Origin: an uncultured delta proteobacterium
GTDB lineage: Bacteria > Myxococcota > Myxococcia > Myxococcales > 40CM-4-68-19
Assembly (NCBI GenBank): GCA_903911145.1
Contig: CAIWCD010000047.1
Span: 1-40,425 of the forward strand
Length of the DNA: 40,425 nt
Reading direction: 5' to 3'
The position numbers were made by a program, and so were the translations under genes. Shown in pieces: positions 1 through 8,462 of the stretch. How positions within the stretch are numbered: position 1 is the first letter of the stretch; each line of letters opens with the position of its first letter. The notes under the pieces were generated by a model. The model worked only from the letters and a program-made list of their open reading frames with translations, searched no databases and was not told the DNA's origin.

Positions 1-2
1 TC

Positions 3-542
3 AAGTCCACCGTGAGGCTGCCAACAAAGATCGCGGCGGCGATTGATGACGACATCACGGGAACCAAAGTGCAGATTTCGGCCTTTTATCACGCCCTGCT
101 GCAACTCCCGATCAAGATCGCAATTAACGATCTATTTGAAACTGAGGCGAAGAAGGACATCATCGATGCCAACCGCACTGGTGCAGGTACTTTCGCTCGA
201 CGCTTGAAGACGGAGGGATGGCAGGTTCTGCACCAAGAGGCGCTCCACGCGATCTCGACCAACGGGAGAGTCGTTCCAGTTACCCTCAGCCACAGCACGG
301 GACGTGAGTACGTCACCGTAGATGCGATGGCCGCCGTCGCTCAGTATCACTGCCGAACGAACGGCGCGGTCCTTCCCAGCTCGCATGAACTCGCGGCCGC
401 GTTGAAAGAGACGCTTGGTGCTACCAAGGAGCGCAAGCGACTGGGCTCCGGCACCAACGCTGTATACACCTGGGCTGGAATCCCGCTCGTGGTCGAAGAC
501 GACGGGACCGTTTCGCGCCGCTCTGGCGATATTGCTCCCTGA
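3..542 (+). CDS. Hypothetical protein, probably cut by the window edge
   Basis: The reading frame is open to the left edge, so this may be the C-terminal part of a longer protein. A GTG at 12 would give 176 residues, but no Shine-Dalgarno sequence precedes it. The product is soluble, without signal peptide or membrane segment. A middle stretch rich in Lys/Glu (about residues 45-75) is followed by a C-terminal part beginning PSSHELAAALKETLG. That part looks like a small winged-helix domain of the type that ends some phage and plasmid primase-helicases. This is a resemblance seen by eye only. No catalytic motif is visible and no function is assigned. The next gene converges on it from the other strand. 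Confidence 0.5.
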   Translation, partial: KSTVRLPTKIAAAIDDDITGTKVQISAFYHALLQLPIKIAINDLFETEAKKDIIDANRTGAGTFARRLKTEGWQVLHQEALHAISTNGRVVPVTLSHSTGREYVTVDAMAAVAQYHCRTNGAVLPSSHELAAALKETLGATKERKRLGSGTNAVYTWAGIPLVVEDDGTVSRRSGDIAP

Positions 543-627
543 GTGCCACAGTGGTTCGGCCTTCCAGCGAGATGGAAAGTGCGTCTCGCTGGGGCCAGGT
601 ACCGTGCTTTACCTCGAACAGGACATT

Positions 628-1149
628 CTAATCTCTCGTTGCCATCGACACGAGGCATACAACGATCGTTGCGATGACGCCGACAGCCGCCAGGCTCAAC
701 GGCACCCACAGAATTCCTGAGGCAATAGACCAAATAGTAGCGCCACCATTCTTGAGGATTTGTTGAGTTACAACGCGGTCGATCAGCGACAAATGGCCGC
801 TCCGTAGGTCTTCGACAAATCCACGGTTGACGGCCTCGGCCATCCATCCGCAATACACCAACCACACGACGGATCCGAGTACGAAAGGGCTCCACGATGC
901 ACAGATCCAAATCCAGATGGATCGCCTTCGTGGCTCGTTCCGGAGAATATGACTAGGCACATCGCCTGGAGGGGAAAAGCGAGAGGCCGTCCCGCCTGAA
1001 TCAAGCGCCTGCGCCCACCATTGCGGCGCCGTGTCCGATTGTGGTGGAGTGGAACCGGTCTCTTGGCTGCATGGGCTTCCGCAGTGAGGACAAGCTGCTG
1101 CGCGAGACGAGACTTTGCCACTGCACTCCGAACAGGATTTGATGGTCAT
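628..1149 (-). CDS. Zinc-ribbon membrane protein
   Basis: About 173 residues. The N-terminus carries two CxxC-type knuckles (CSEC and CPHCG), a short zinc ribbon of the kind often placed before membrane segments in bacterial proteins. A Pro/Ser/Thr-rich linker follows. Two hydrophobic stretches come next, one near residues 80-110 (rich in Trp, Ile and Val) and one near the C-terminus. The protein is therefore probably an inner-membrane protein with a cytoplasmic ribbon. The start was placed at 1149 because the ribbon begins directly after it; ATGs at 1161 and 1176 are in frame and possible. The partners of the ribbon are unknown. Many proteins of this accessory region carry such ribbons. Confidence 0.6.
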   Translation of the reverse strand: MTIKSCSECSGKVSSRAAACPHCGSPCSQETGSTPPQSDTAPQWWAQALDSGGTASRFSPPGDVPSHILRNEPRRRSIWIWICASWSPFVLGSVVWLVYCGWMAEAVNRGFVEDLRSGHLSLIDRVVTQQILKNGGATIWSIASGILWVPLSLAAVGVIATIVVCLVSMATRD

Positions 1150-1393
1150 TTCGACAACCATCCTGTTCTGACACAACGGATTCGATGGCTATAACGAGCT
1201 GATGACGCGACGGATCCGCCAGGAGTTTTCGAACATGATTCGTCCAATCGGCTGCCCATAGCTAGATTCATCGCGTCCCCACCCTTGTCGTCAATGAGAT
1301 GGCACAATCGCACGCGGGCGTTCCATCTCCCGCGCAATCCCAACGTCAAGTTGGTCTCGTCGGATTCCAAATCCGCGAGAGGCCCGTGTCATA

Positions 1394-2074
1394 CTATTGG
1401 ACCACCAGGGCAAACGGCAGCGCACAACTGTCACCCTTAGTGTCTCGAATGGAAAGCGTAAGTGCGATGCGGGAACCACCTTGGAGACTGTTCGAAACCC
1501 TAACGGAAGGGTAAGGGGTTGGATCGTTAGCCACACATCCGTCGCTGGCTATACCTTGAGCGCCAGGGATACTCGCGCAGCCAAGGTAGTCATAATTGAT
1601 GTCCGGGATGTACAAGTTGGAACCGTTGCCGATAGTTACTCCGGTCGTGGACGGTGTAATTTGCGCCGATGCAATGCTGATAGTCGGATCCGAAAACGTG
1701 CCATTATGGACACCAACTAAGATATAGCCCTCGTCGCCGGCGTGGAGCGGGCAGGGACCATAATTAGTCACCGCATAACATGTCCCTGCGTCGCCGACGG
1801 TTCCATAGATCGTTCCTGGGTACACGGACGATATCGTCAGGGGACACGCCCCTCCCATTGACCCGCCTCCGCCCCCGTTGTTGCCTCCACCCCCAATGCC
1901 GCCGCTGCCACCACCAGCGACATCGTCAGCCTGACATCGTCCATTGGCACAGTAGTATCCTTGACAGTCGCTGTTCGTATTGCACTGTAGCCCTGCGCGG
2001 AAATCAAGGCACCCCAACACCGCAATCGGCAGAATGAGCACCAACCACCGCCAGATCACTTTCCACCTCCGCAA
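1394..2074 (-). CDS. Cys-rich lipoprotein with Gly-rich linker
   Basis: A 226-residue exported lipoprotein. The N-terminus has basic residues, a hydrophobic core and a lipobox ending AVLGC (Cys near residue 22). Just after it comes a small disulfide-type knot with four Cys (pattern CxxxSDCxxxxCxxxxC), then a run of Gly, Ser and Asn acting as a flexible spacer. The C-terminal 150 residues form an unrecognised beta-rich domain with further Cys pairs. This plan of lipobox, Cys knot, Gly linker and globular domain is common among secreted proteins of Myxococcota. The start overlaps the end of the upstream PEGA gene by 19 bases, so the two are probably co-transcribed and may act together at the outer membrane. 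Confidence 0.72.
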   Translation of the reverse strand: MRRWKVIWRWLVLILPIAVLGCLDFRAGLQCNTNSDCQGYYCANGRCQADDVAGGGSGGIGGGGNNGGGGGSMGGACPLTISSVYPGTIYGTVGDAGTCYAVTNYGPCPLHAGDEGYILVGVHNGTFSDPTISIASAQITPSTTGVTIGNGSNLYIPDINYDYLGCASIPGAQGIASDGCVANDPTPYPSVRVSNSLQGGSRIALTLSIRDTKGDSCALPFALVVQ

Positions 2075-3609
2075 TAATCTTGTACTGGAAGCGACAATAA
2101 GAACGTGGTTAAGCCTATTGCGGCCAGCCCCAAACCAATGCCCCCGGCGATATTTAGGGCCTGTCCTGTTGAGATATCCCCGCTAATGCTCGGGTCTCCT
2201 GGCGGGAGTGAATCGACGTTTTGCTTTTCGGCAAAGGCGGCGATGAATCCGGCAACCCCGGCGATACCTGTGGCGAGCCCCCCCCACCCAGACACCTGGT
2301 GAATGGTGTTCTGGGTAGACCTGCAAGACGACATCGCACCACTTTCATATCCGGCGCTTTGAAACCGCGAGGGCACGGCGTCATCTGGGACGGGCGTGCT
2401 CGCACTCACCAGGAGGCGCACTTCACGACTTTCTCCTTCGTGCAGATCGAGGGGAGCAGTGGAAGTGCGACCGCGTGGATCCTTCGCCGTCAACAGGTGA
2501 GTGCAGACAGGCACCGTCAGCGCGAGCGGCGCAACACCCATGACACGTCCACCAACGGTGACCTCCGCATCGACGATGTCGTTTCCAGCGCCGTCCGTTA
2601 CAAAGACGCTCACTTTTGCGAGCCGGGAGCGGGGCGCTAGCCGCAGCCGCTTATGGTCTCCCTCACCTAGGACAATGACATGTCCATCGGGTTGGTAGCA
2701 TGGATCATCGGCGACTAGACGATATTCGCCCGGGTCGAGCCGAAGCTCGGTGGACTTACTCGGCGAGCCATTGATCAGTACGCGCAGCCCGTTAGGAACA
2801 GTCTCAATCAATAAGACGGCGAAGCGGGGTTGTAACACTAAGGAGACGGTCGTCCCTGCGCCAAGGCTAGCTCGCTCGCCCGCAGCGTGAAAGCCCTCCT
2901 TTTCCATCCGTACCATATGCTCGCCTGCAACGATGCTGCGCTGACAAGGCGTTGCCGCACAGAGCAATTCCTCGTCGAGCCGGACGATTGCGCCAGCTGG
3001 CACGCTCTCAAACCGGATCACGGTGCCGAGACTGCGCGCGGATTCGTTGGTTAATTGGGCGGGGGCAATGATTTGTTCAGACCTGTTCTTCGATAAAGTG
3101 CCTATTGAAGTGAGGCCAGCTGCAGAAATGAGAGCATCTGCGGCGGCAGGGAGACTTGCTCGCAACTCTTCTGGGCCTGTACCTGTGATCTCCGTTCGTT
3201 TGATCAACGCACCCGTTCGTGTATCGTGCATTCGGACGACGAGCTTGAGCTGGCCCCCGATGCGGAGCGTCTCGCCAGTAACAATCAGGTCAGCTCCCAG
3301 CCTTCGGCCGGTTTCGACCTCACAGTCGGATTCGCAGTCGGCCAGCGCACCACTCTTCTCTGGGAGCAGAAGTTCGATGTTTTCCTTCGTCAGCATACTA
3401 AGCGAAGGAACTCTGTCGTGAATGTATCCTCGAATGGAATCGGAGAAATAGGATGTGGGTACGAGGAGTGCGTCAGCAGCGACAAGTTGAGATCGTAACT
3501 CAAGAACGGCGATCCGCTGGGGGGCGGCTTGGGGGTCCCCTTTGTTCTCCGGCCTGAGTTTTTGCATCAGTTCGGAGCAAGCGGCCAGTATGACGACGGA
3601 AAGCATCAT
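2056..3609 (-). CDS. CsgG/FlgO-like lipoprotein with PEGA repeats
   Basis: The chosen ATG at 3609 has AAGG eight bases upstream and leads straight into a hydrophobic segment ending in the lipobox LAAC. The frame stays open to an ATG at 3813, but that extension reads poorly as protein. Residues about 30-170 form an alpha/beta domain like the CsgG/FlgO N-terminal fold (IAVLELR, then GRRLGADLIVTG), closely similar to the N-domain of the 9650-10915 protein. Three beta-sandwich repeats of PEGA type follow (for example SVPAGAIVRLDEE and TVPNGLRVLINGS). PEGA domains are surface modules of unsettled role. Two Gly/Ala-rich hydrophobic segments end the protein. A lipidated envelope protein is likely; its ligand is unknown. 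Confidence 0.72.
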   Translation of the reverse strand: MMLSVVILAACSELMQKLRPENKGDPQAAPQRIAVLELRSQLVAADALLVPTSYFSDSIRGYIHDRVPSLSMLTKENIELLLPEKSGALADCESDCEVETGRRLGADLIVTGETLRIGGQLKLVVRMHDTRTGALIKRTEITGTGPEELRASLPAAADALISAAGLTSIGTLSKNRSEQIIAPAQLTNESARSLGTVIRFESVPAGAIVRLDEELLCAATPCQRSIVAGEHMVRMEKEGFHAAGERASLGAGTTVSLVLQPRFAVLLIETVPNGLRVLINGSPSKSTELRLDPGEYRLVADDPCYQPDGHVIVLGEGDHKRLRLAPRSRLAKVSVFVTDGAGNDIVDAEVTVGGRVMGVAPLALTVPVCTHLLTAKDPRGRTSTAPLDLHEGESREVRLLVSASTPVPDDAVPSRFQSAGYESGAMSSCRSTQNTIHQVSGWGGLATGIAGVAGFIAAFAEKQNVDSLPPGDPSISGDISTGQALNIAGGIGLGLAAIGLTTFLLSLPVQDYCGGGK

Positions 3610-3809
3610 CCCTAGGACCTTCGTAATGCGTACCAGAGAAGTCGGCTTCTGCGCCGCCGAGATGCCAGCGGCGAAAAACGTTTGGGGAGTCCGCGGAAGC
3701 ACGGCCACATGACCGTAGGTATCCGCCTCGTCGCCGTGGATGCCCGCGGCACTACTGTGCACGTTGGTCTCACGCCTCTGATTCCAGACACGCGACCGAG
3801 ACCCCGCAC

Positions 3810-3962
3810 TCATTCGCTGCCGCCAGAGAGCAATTTCCGTGGTCGCTTTATACTCGGCCGGATCGTCTCCTTCTGCGTGCGTTCATCATCGTTAAACTTG
3901 AACGTTTTTCCGCAGCTGGGGCAACCGCCAACCGAGCCATCATATAGTGTAACGCGCGTCAT
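3810..3962 (-). CDS. Possible small zinc-finger protein
   Basis: A short frame of 50 residues from an ATG at 3962; it is open further, to 4082. It has a CPSCGKTFKF motif, which is half of a zinc ribbon, and a basic C-terminal tail. Its stop overlaps, as ATGA, the most upstream ATG (3813) of the PEGA frame. That is either translational coupling or chance. No ribosome binding site is visible and the second metal-ligand pair is missing, so this is a weak call. If it is not coding, the 3610-4259 stretch is intergenic and would hold the promoter of the leftward pair. Confidence 0.3.
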   Translation of the reverse strand: MTRVTLYDGSVGGCPSCGKTFKFNDDERTQKETIRPSIKRPRKLLSGGSE

Positions 3963-4259
3963 GGACGCACGAGATGCGCGGTCGTGTCTGCAACGTCTTG
4001 TGTATGTTTCTTTGTCAATCATTCCAAATCTCGGATGCGGTGGAGGCCCCAGTCTTCCCCTTCCAACATGCGCGCTGACCATTCACAACGCAATCGAGGA
4101 AATGCAGACGACGAATTCGGTAGCGTTGATGGCGACACGCTTGCGGCGCAAGTGGCATCGCCACCGGACCTGCTACTGATACATACCCGAGTGAGATCGG
4201 CGATTCGCCAGGTCGTAATAGAATTGCCAGCTCGCGATCTCCATGATTAGCTTTTCCGC

Positions 4260-4700
4260 ATGCTCAACAACCTTGAATCTCATATCCAGAAGATCATCGC
4301 CGACTCCGCGGCATCAATGGCAAAGCAGATCGCCCATGCCGTGCGCGAGACCCTCGCTGCTGAAATCATGGGCAAGGCGCCTGCGGCCAACGTTGGGCCG
4401 TCGTCAGCACCGAAGCGGATCGGACGTCCGCCTGGCTCCAAATCGAAGAAGGCAGCGGACGTGGTCACGGAGAAGCCGAAGCCCTCGAAGAGCAAGAGGA
4501 AGCGTCACCCGATCACGCAGGCAGAGCTCGATGTCATCCTCGGGGTGCTCGCGAAGAAGCCCAACCTCACCAGCGTTCAGATCCAGAAGGCAGCGGGCAT
4601 CGACGGCAAGCAGGCTGCGCGGGTTCTCAGCAAGCTCCGAGAGACCAAGAAGGTGGCCCTGAAGGGTGAGCGATCGAAGGCTACCTATACGGTGGCGTGA
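4260..4700 (+). CDS. AT-hook / winged-helix DNA-binding protein
   Basis: 146 residues in three parts. An N-terminal amphipathic helix (about 1-40) may serve in oligomerisation. A Lys/Pro-rich linker (50-85) contains the AT-hook-like core KRIGRPPGSK. The C-terminal domain (90-146) has a helix, turn and helix followed by a wing; conserved-looking features are TSVQIQKAAGIDGKQAARVLSKL and a final TYTV strand. AT-hooks bind the minor groove of AT-rich DNA, so the AT-rich, repeat-flanked segment directly downstream is an obvious candidate target (inference). Predicted nucleoid-like or regulatory DNA-binding protein; it could also be an accessory replication protein. The ribosome binding site is weak. 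Confidence 0.68.
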   Translation: MLNNLESHIQKIIADSAASMAKQIAHAVRETLAAEIMGKAPAANVGPSSAPKRIGRPPGSKSKKAADVVTEKPKPSKSKRKRHPITQAELDVILGVLAKKPNLTSVQIQKAAGIDGKQAARVLSKLRETKKVALKGERSKATYTVA

Positions 4701-4806
4701 GCAGGGAGTCTGACTCTGCAGCCGGAGGTGCCGGCGAAGAGACCGCTGGGGATCGAATCTTCGGCTGCGGAACATTCGGGATCGCACCTGAGGCGGCCTG
4801 AGCTCG

Positions 4807-5165
4807 CTGTGTCAGAGGCAGTGTCGGCCAGAACCGGCACGCTGACACAGAAAAAAGCTATACAACACAGCATCTTACTTGCTTCTGTGTCAGGTGTCGG
4901 GGGTTTCGGGGAATCTCTATAGGCATAAGCCGGGAAACTATTTTCTATAGGGAGCCCTACCTACCCCATAGCCTCCGTAAAGCAGGCTACTACCCTCTAT
5001 CTCTTCTTTTTTCTGTATAGGATTTTTTTCTGAGTTCTTATTGAACTTAATCAAAAAGAGCTGACACCTGACACAGAAGATAGAAATAGCCACTGTTTGC
5101 AAAGTCTTAGGCCTGTGTCAGACCTCAAGAAGTCGCTGACACAGCGATGCAGAACTCTGACACAG
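4807..5165. repeat. CTGACACAG iteron cluster around an AT-rich core (candidate origin or control region)
   Basis: The 616 bases between the genes ending at 4700 and starting at 5317 hold no convincing gene. They contain seven perfect copies of the 9-mer CTGACACAG. Four are in the plus orientation (4842-4850, 5068-5076, 5136-5144, 5157-5165) and three are inverted (4807-4815, 4885-4893, 5113-5121). A half copy at 5061-5067 directly abuts the copy at 5068. Between the left and right groups lies about 150 bp that is much more AT-rich than anything nearby (about 4915-5060), with T-runs and three TATAGG words. Binding-site arrays beside an AT-rich unwinding segment are the plan of plasmid and phage origins, but a promoter/operator array for a regulator would look similar. 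An eighth copy is at 13608. Confidence 0.7.
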
Positions 5166-5316
5166 GACCTCCCGACGGAGGGTCTGGCGCGGCGGCAGCC
5201 GGTCTTCCGCGAGCATCTTCGACAGTCGGGTCCGTTCCCGTCATCTCGGCGCCATTGCCCCTCCCGTTCCCTGCCGATCTTCAGTGCAGTTCAGGCAATA
5301 AGAGGAGTGGCCAGCG

Positions 5317-5586
5317 ATGCGCTCCATCGCGACGGTCGGCAGTTCCTATCCCGGTCCGACCGGATGGTACTATCCGAACTCTATGACCTGCCCCGATTCA
5401 GAGCAGTTCCGGCACTTTCGTGCTGGTGTGGCTCCGGCCATCGACGCGCATCTGCGCGAGTGCGATGCGTGCGCCGATCTGATCACTGGGCAGCTATCCA
5501 AGCCGACCGCAACCGAGGAAGAGTTGCGCGTGCTGGAACGGCTGGCACCGTTTGATGTCTCGATACGACCATCACCGCGCTGGTGA
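5317..5586 (+). CDS. Small protein with an anti-sigma-type zinc motif
   Basis: 89 residues. The middle reads HLRECDACADLI, the H-x3-C-x2-C signature of zinc-binding anti-sigma (ZAS / zf-HC2) domains, preceded by a helix (PDSEQFRHFRAG) as in that family. No transmembrane segment follows, and no ECF sigma factor is encoded beside it. It could be a soluble anti-sigma-like regulator or a small zinc protein with another role. A GAGGAG sequence lies about 10 bases before the ATG and supports this start. It is the first gene downstream of the iteron cluster, so it may be under control of that region. Confidence 0.55.
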   Translation: MRSIATVGSSYPGPTGWYYPNSMTCPDSEQFRHFRAGVAPAIDAHLRECDACADLITGQLSKPTATEEELRVLERLAPFDVSIRPSPRW

Positions 5587-5621
5587 GGCCGCATCGCGTT
5601 CACCAACCGAGTTGTCCCGAT

Positions 5622-6278
5622 CTATGGCGCTGCCCGTGTGCAAAGCGGGCGAGCCCGCGTCGCCGCTGCTGCTTTGGCATTCCCCGCAGCGTCCAGAGCC
5701 TTCGCGGCAGCATCGCGTTGGCGCGCCGTCAGCTTCGAGCAGTTTGGTGGATCGGCCGGTGCGGTTGCGGCCGTTGGCTCGACCTGAGTTGCTACGTTAA
5801 CTACGGGCTGAGCCACTGTAGCCGCTATGGGTTGAGCTGCCACGGTTGCTACGGGCTGAGTTGGTGCAGCCGCTATGGGCTGAGGTGCTACCACCGCTAC
5901 GGGCTGGACTGCTACGGTTGCCACGGGCTGGGCTGCTACGATCGCTACGGCCTGCTGAGTCTCTCCGGGCCAATTGAGATCCTCCATCTTCCACGAGTAT
6001 TGCGCCATGTAGCATTTGGCTCCCGGCGCCGCTGGCGGACCCCGATAGCAGGCAAACAACCCGTACATGGTCTTGGTGTCGCCATTGGAATCCTTCCCAT
6101 CCGTCGCGCGCACGAACCATATGACATCTGGGTTCTCCTTCTCCGGCACCAGGAATGGAGTTGGAGAGCCAGTCTTGGTCGTGGCGACTGGTGCGGTGGG
6201 GCGTAATGTCTCAAGGGTCGAGCAGCTAGTGGCAAGAGCGACTGTGGCTAGGAATGCAATGGAACCGATCGTTTTCAA
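5622..6278 (-). CDS. Repeat-containing lipoprotein
   Basis: The start is a TTG at 6278, preceded by a perfect AAAGGAG six bases upstream. From there the protein begins MKTIGSIAFLATVALATSC, a textbook lipoprotein signal with the Cys at residue 19. Without the TTG start the frame would have an implausible 42-residue leader. Residues 30-108 form a small domain with three Cys, including the YGLFACYRG stretch. Residues 110-165 are a tandem repeat of units like VAAQPVATV. The last 40 residues are Ala-rich with two Cys. The repeat is probably an extended spacer crossing the periplasm or cell wall. The globular part is not recognised. Confidence 0.68.
   Translation of the reverse strand: MKTIGSIAFLATVALATSCSTLETLRPTAPVATTKTGSPTPFLVPEKENPDVIWFVRATDGKDSNGDTKTMYGLFACYRGPPAAPGAKCYMAQYSWKMEDLNWPGETQQAVAIVAAQPVATVAVQPVAVVAPQPIAAAPTQPVATVAAQPIAATVAQPVVNVATQVEPTAATAPADPPNCSKLTARQRDAAAKALDAAGNAKAAAATRARPLCTRAAP
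5784..5951. repeat. Degenerate tandem repeat coding for Ala/Val-Gln-Pro units
   Basis: On the plus strand the sequence alternates blocks such as GCTACGGGCTG, GCTATGGGCTGAG and CCACGGGCTG, with a period of about 24 bases. In the minus-strand lipoprotein it encodes about seven units of the type xVAAQP(V/I)A. The copies differ by substitutions and small length changes that keep the frame. Length variation between strains is likely. Confidence 0.65.
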
Positions 6279-6477
6279 TGTGTCTCCTTTGTAAGCGTAG
6301 GATACCGGCGAAACCTGCACCTGCTGAATCGTGATGTCTGCTTGGCTTAACGCTTCTTCGATTGGGCCTCCCTCCCCGTCGGCCCAACGCCAGGTCGCAC
6401 GCAACGAGCGAAGGAGGTCAGGAGTTGCGCAGGAAATGGCGCGGCTGGATTAGCTTTGAAGGATGAAGTGACCGACA

Positions 6478-8331
6478 TCACATCACACACCGAAACCCAA
6501 TTTCGTCAGATCGCCGCGATGGGCCCCGGTTATCTCGGCATGATGAGCGGAGGTGTTTCGCGCGACCGTCGCGTCCGCCGCCACGTATTTCCTTCGAGCC
6601 CGAGTCATAATCACTGCCGGTCCATTGCCAGACGTTGCCCTCCAGATCCAGCACTCCCATTTTGCTCGCTCCGCCCGGGTGCCGTCCTATTGATTCGGTT
6701 CCGTCTTGCGACCCGGCCGTATAAACGAGTTGTTGATTCGGCTCTTCGTTTCCCCAGGGATAGATACGGCTCTCTCCTCCCTTGGCCACGTACTCCCACT
6801 CCTCCGCCGTTGGTAGCCGACCACTGGTTCCGCCGCTCCACGCGCAGAATGCTGACGCCTGATTCCAATCGACGCAGTTGACCGGATGGTCGGGCCGCTT
6901 GCCGTAATTACAGTTGTTCGACCACGATCCAGCCTTCGGTTCCGTACAGCCCTTGTCATCTACACATCGTTGGTAGGCAGCTACAGTTACGTCTGTCTTC
7001 CCGACCCACAGAGCGTGAACCGTCGCCGTGCGACCTGGCTTTTCATCGTCGCCGCAACTCCCGTCTTGTGGCTCACAGCCAAAGTGGAATGAGCCAGCGG
7101 GGATATAAACGTATTCAAGACCGCTTTTCTGGCTAGTCTTGATGTCCCCGCCAGCATGCGGCCCATCCGAGGCGGCAATGCTATCGACACCTGTGGGTTG
7201 CGTGGTCCGGACATCCGGGGCCGCAGTTGCAACTTCAACACGCACGCTTGGAAACGTGGAAGCGGGGACGGCGCGGGCGGATAGCGGTATCTCGACCGGC
7301 GCCGAAGCAACGGGCTGCTGCACGCCAGGTGTTTGCGGCTTAACGCCTAGCAGGATCGTTTCATCAGAGCTCGATCCTGTCCTCTTCCCCTTATCCTTGC
7401 CGACTGTGGTCGGTTCCGGGATCACGGGAGTGGGCGCGACAAGTGGCTTCTCTGTTCGGGAAGTTGCAACAACCGGCGGTGCAGACGGCATCGGCTCAGG
7501 AACGGCCGAGCCAGTACCAGATAGGCGGCTCCCGCTCCAAGTTATGGCGCACTGTTGTTGTGCAGCCTTTCCCGACAGCCCGACAAAAAGGGACTGCCCT
7601 ACGGGCACCAGAAGTTGAGCGCCGTTGAGTACAGGTTGGCTGCGTGACACAGTAACGGCCCAACGCGGGGCTCCCATATCTCCGTTGGAATCAGCAGAGA
7701 GAGCAAGAGCAACCTCCGGACACTGGCCGACGAAATAAACGCCGGTAAGCAGCATCGGCCCGGAAGCGACGCGGACACACGAGGCGGCGATACCACCGGC
7801 ACCACATCGCACTGCGGATGGGTTTGCCAAAGGGGTCGCCATGCCGCCGAGGAGGCGGTCCATATCAATGGCCGAGGCCATTGCGCTACGGGATGACGGT
7901 TGATTCCCGGAGTCGTCGGCAACCGCAGACGGCGAAGATGGAGCCCCACCAGCACTTGCCGTGAACGCGAGAAAACGGGCAGCATCCAATACGGGGCCGA
8001 GGTATTTTGCCGTCCCCGGGATATCTCCAATAGCCGTGATCGCCGTCGCAAACGTTTGAACCTGATCGGGCGAGTTCGCCAGGGCTGCCGTCCGCAGATG
8101 CGGCTTGCCATCTTCGGGCTTACCTTCGGCGTAGAGTAACAGCCCCTCCGTGATGTCCTGGCAATTCTTTAGCCCTGCGTCGGTACATTTCTTGTCGATC
8201 GGGTCCTTCAATAGAAGCCGCGCACCGGCCGTTCCGGCTACCTTCACCAGGTTTCCAAATTGCGCAGACGCAGGCGACGTTGGTGCGAAACCAACTGTCG
8301 CACCGACAACAACACAAATAATCCGATTCAT
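6478..8331 (-). CDS. Exported protein with C-terminal FGE-sulfatase (SUMF1-like) domain
   Basis: 617 residues. A signal peptide (about 1-23, ending ASAQ) is followed by a helical segment, a long Pro/Val/Thr-rich linker with a second small domain, and from about residue 410 an FGE-fold domain. FGE landmarks are GLEYVYIPAGSFHFG, HPVNCVDWNQASAFC, GRLPTAEEWEYVAKGG, YPWGNE, GNVWQW and the final IGFRC. In true formylglycine-generating enzymes two Cys follow the late GGS motif and bind copper. Here that part reads GGGRDGRAKHLRSSCR, with only one Cys at a shifted place, so oxidation of sulfatases is doubtful. Most bacterial paralogs of this fold are non-catalytic or have other roles. GGGGG precedes the ATG. 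Confidence 0.78.
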   Translation of the reverse strand: MNRIICVVVGATVGFAPTSPASAQFGNLVKVAGTAGARLLLKDPIDKKCTDAGLKNCQDITEGLLLYAEGKPEDGKPHLRTAALANSPDQVQTFATAITAIGDIPGTAKYLGPVLDAARFLAFTASAGGAPSSPSAVADDSGNQPSSRSAMASAIDMDRLLGGMATPLANPSAVRCGAGGIAASCVRVASGPMLLTGVYFVGQCPEVALALSADSNGDMGAPRWAVTVSRSQPVLNGAQLLVPVGQSLFVGLSGKAAQQQCAITWSGSRLSGTGSAVPEPMPSAPPVVATSRTEKPLVAPTPVIPEPTTVGKDKGKRTGSSSDETILLGVKPQTPGVQQPVASAPVEIPLSARAVPASTFPSVRVEVATAAPDVRTTQPTGVDSIAASDGPHAGGDIKTSQKSGLEYVYIPAGSFHFGCEPQDGSCGDDEKPGRTATVHALWVGKTDVTVAAYQRCVDDKGCTEPKAGSWSNNCNYGKRPDHPVNCVDWNQASAFCAWSGGTSGRLPTAEEWEYVAKGGESRIYPWGNEEPNQQLVYTAGSQDGTESIGRHPGGASKMGVLDLEGNVWQWTGSDYDSGSKEIRGGGRDGRAKHLRSSCRDNRGPSRRSDEIGFRCVM

Positions 8332-8462
8332 GGTGCCCCCAAATTGCAGGTAGTGCCGCCTGCCCTGCGCAGAATGCTTCGCGCGGCACCTGTATCGAGA
8401 CGCAGAACACCTCGCCGGCAGAAACGCAAGCGCGGAGTTGCCGCATATCTAGACAGTTGTCG

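Noticed and set aside
4728-4922. Short frames inside the iteron region
   Set aside because: No ribosome binding sites, and they run through the inverted 9-mers; the region is better explained as a binding-site array.
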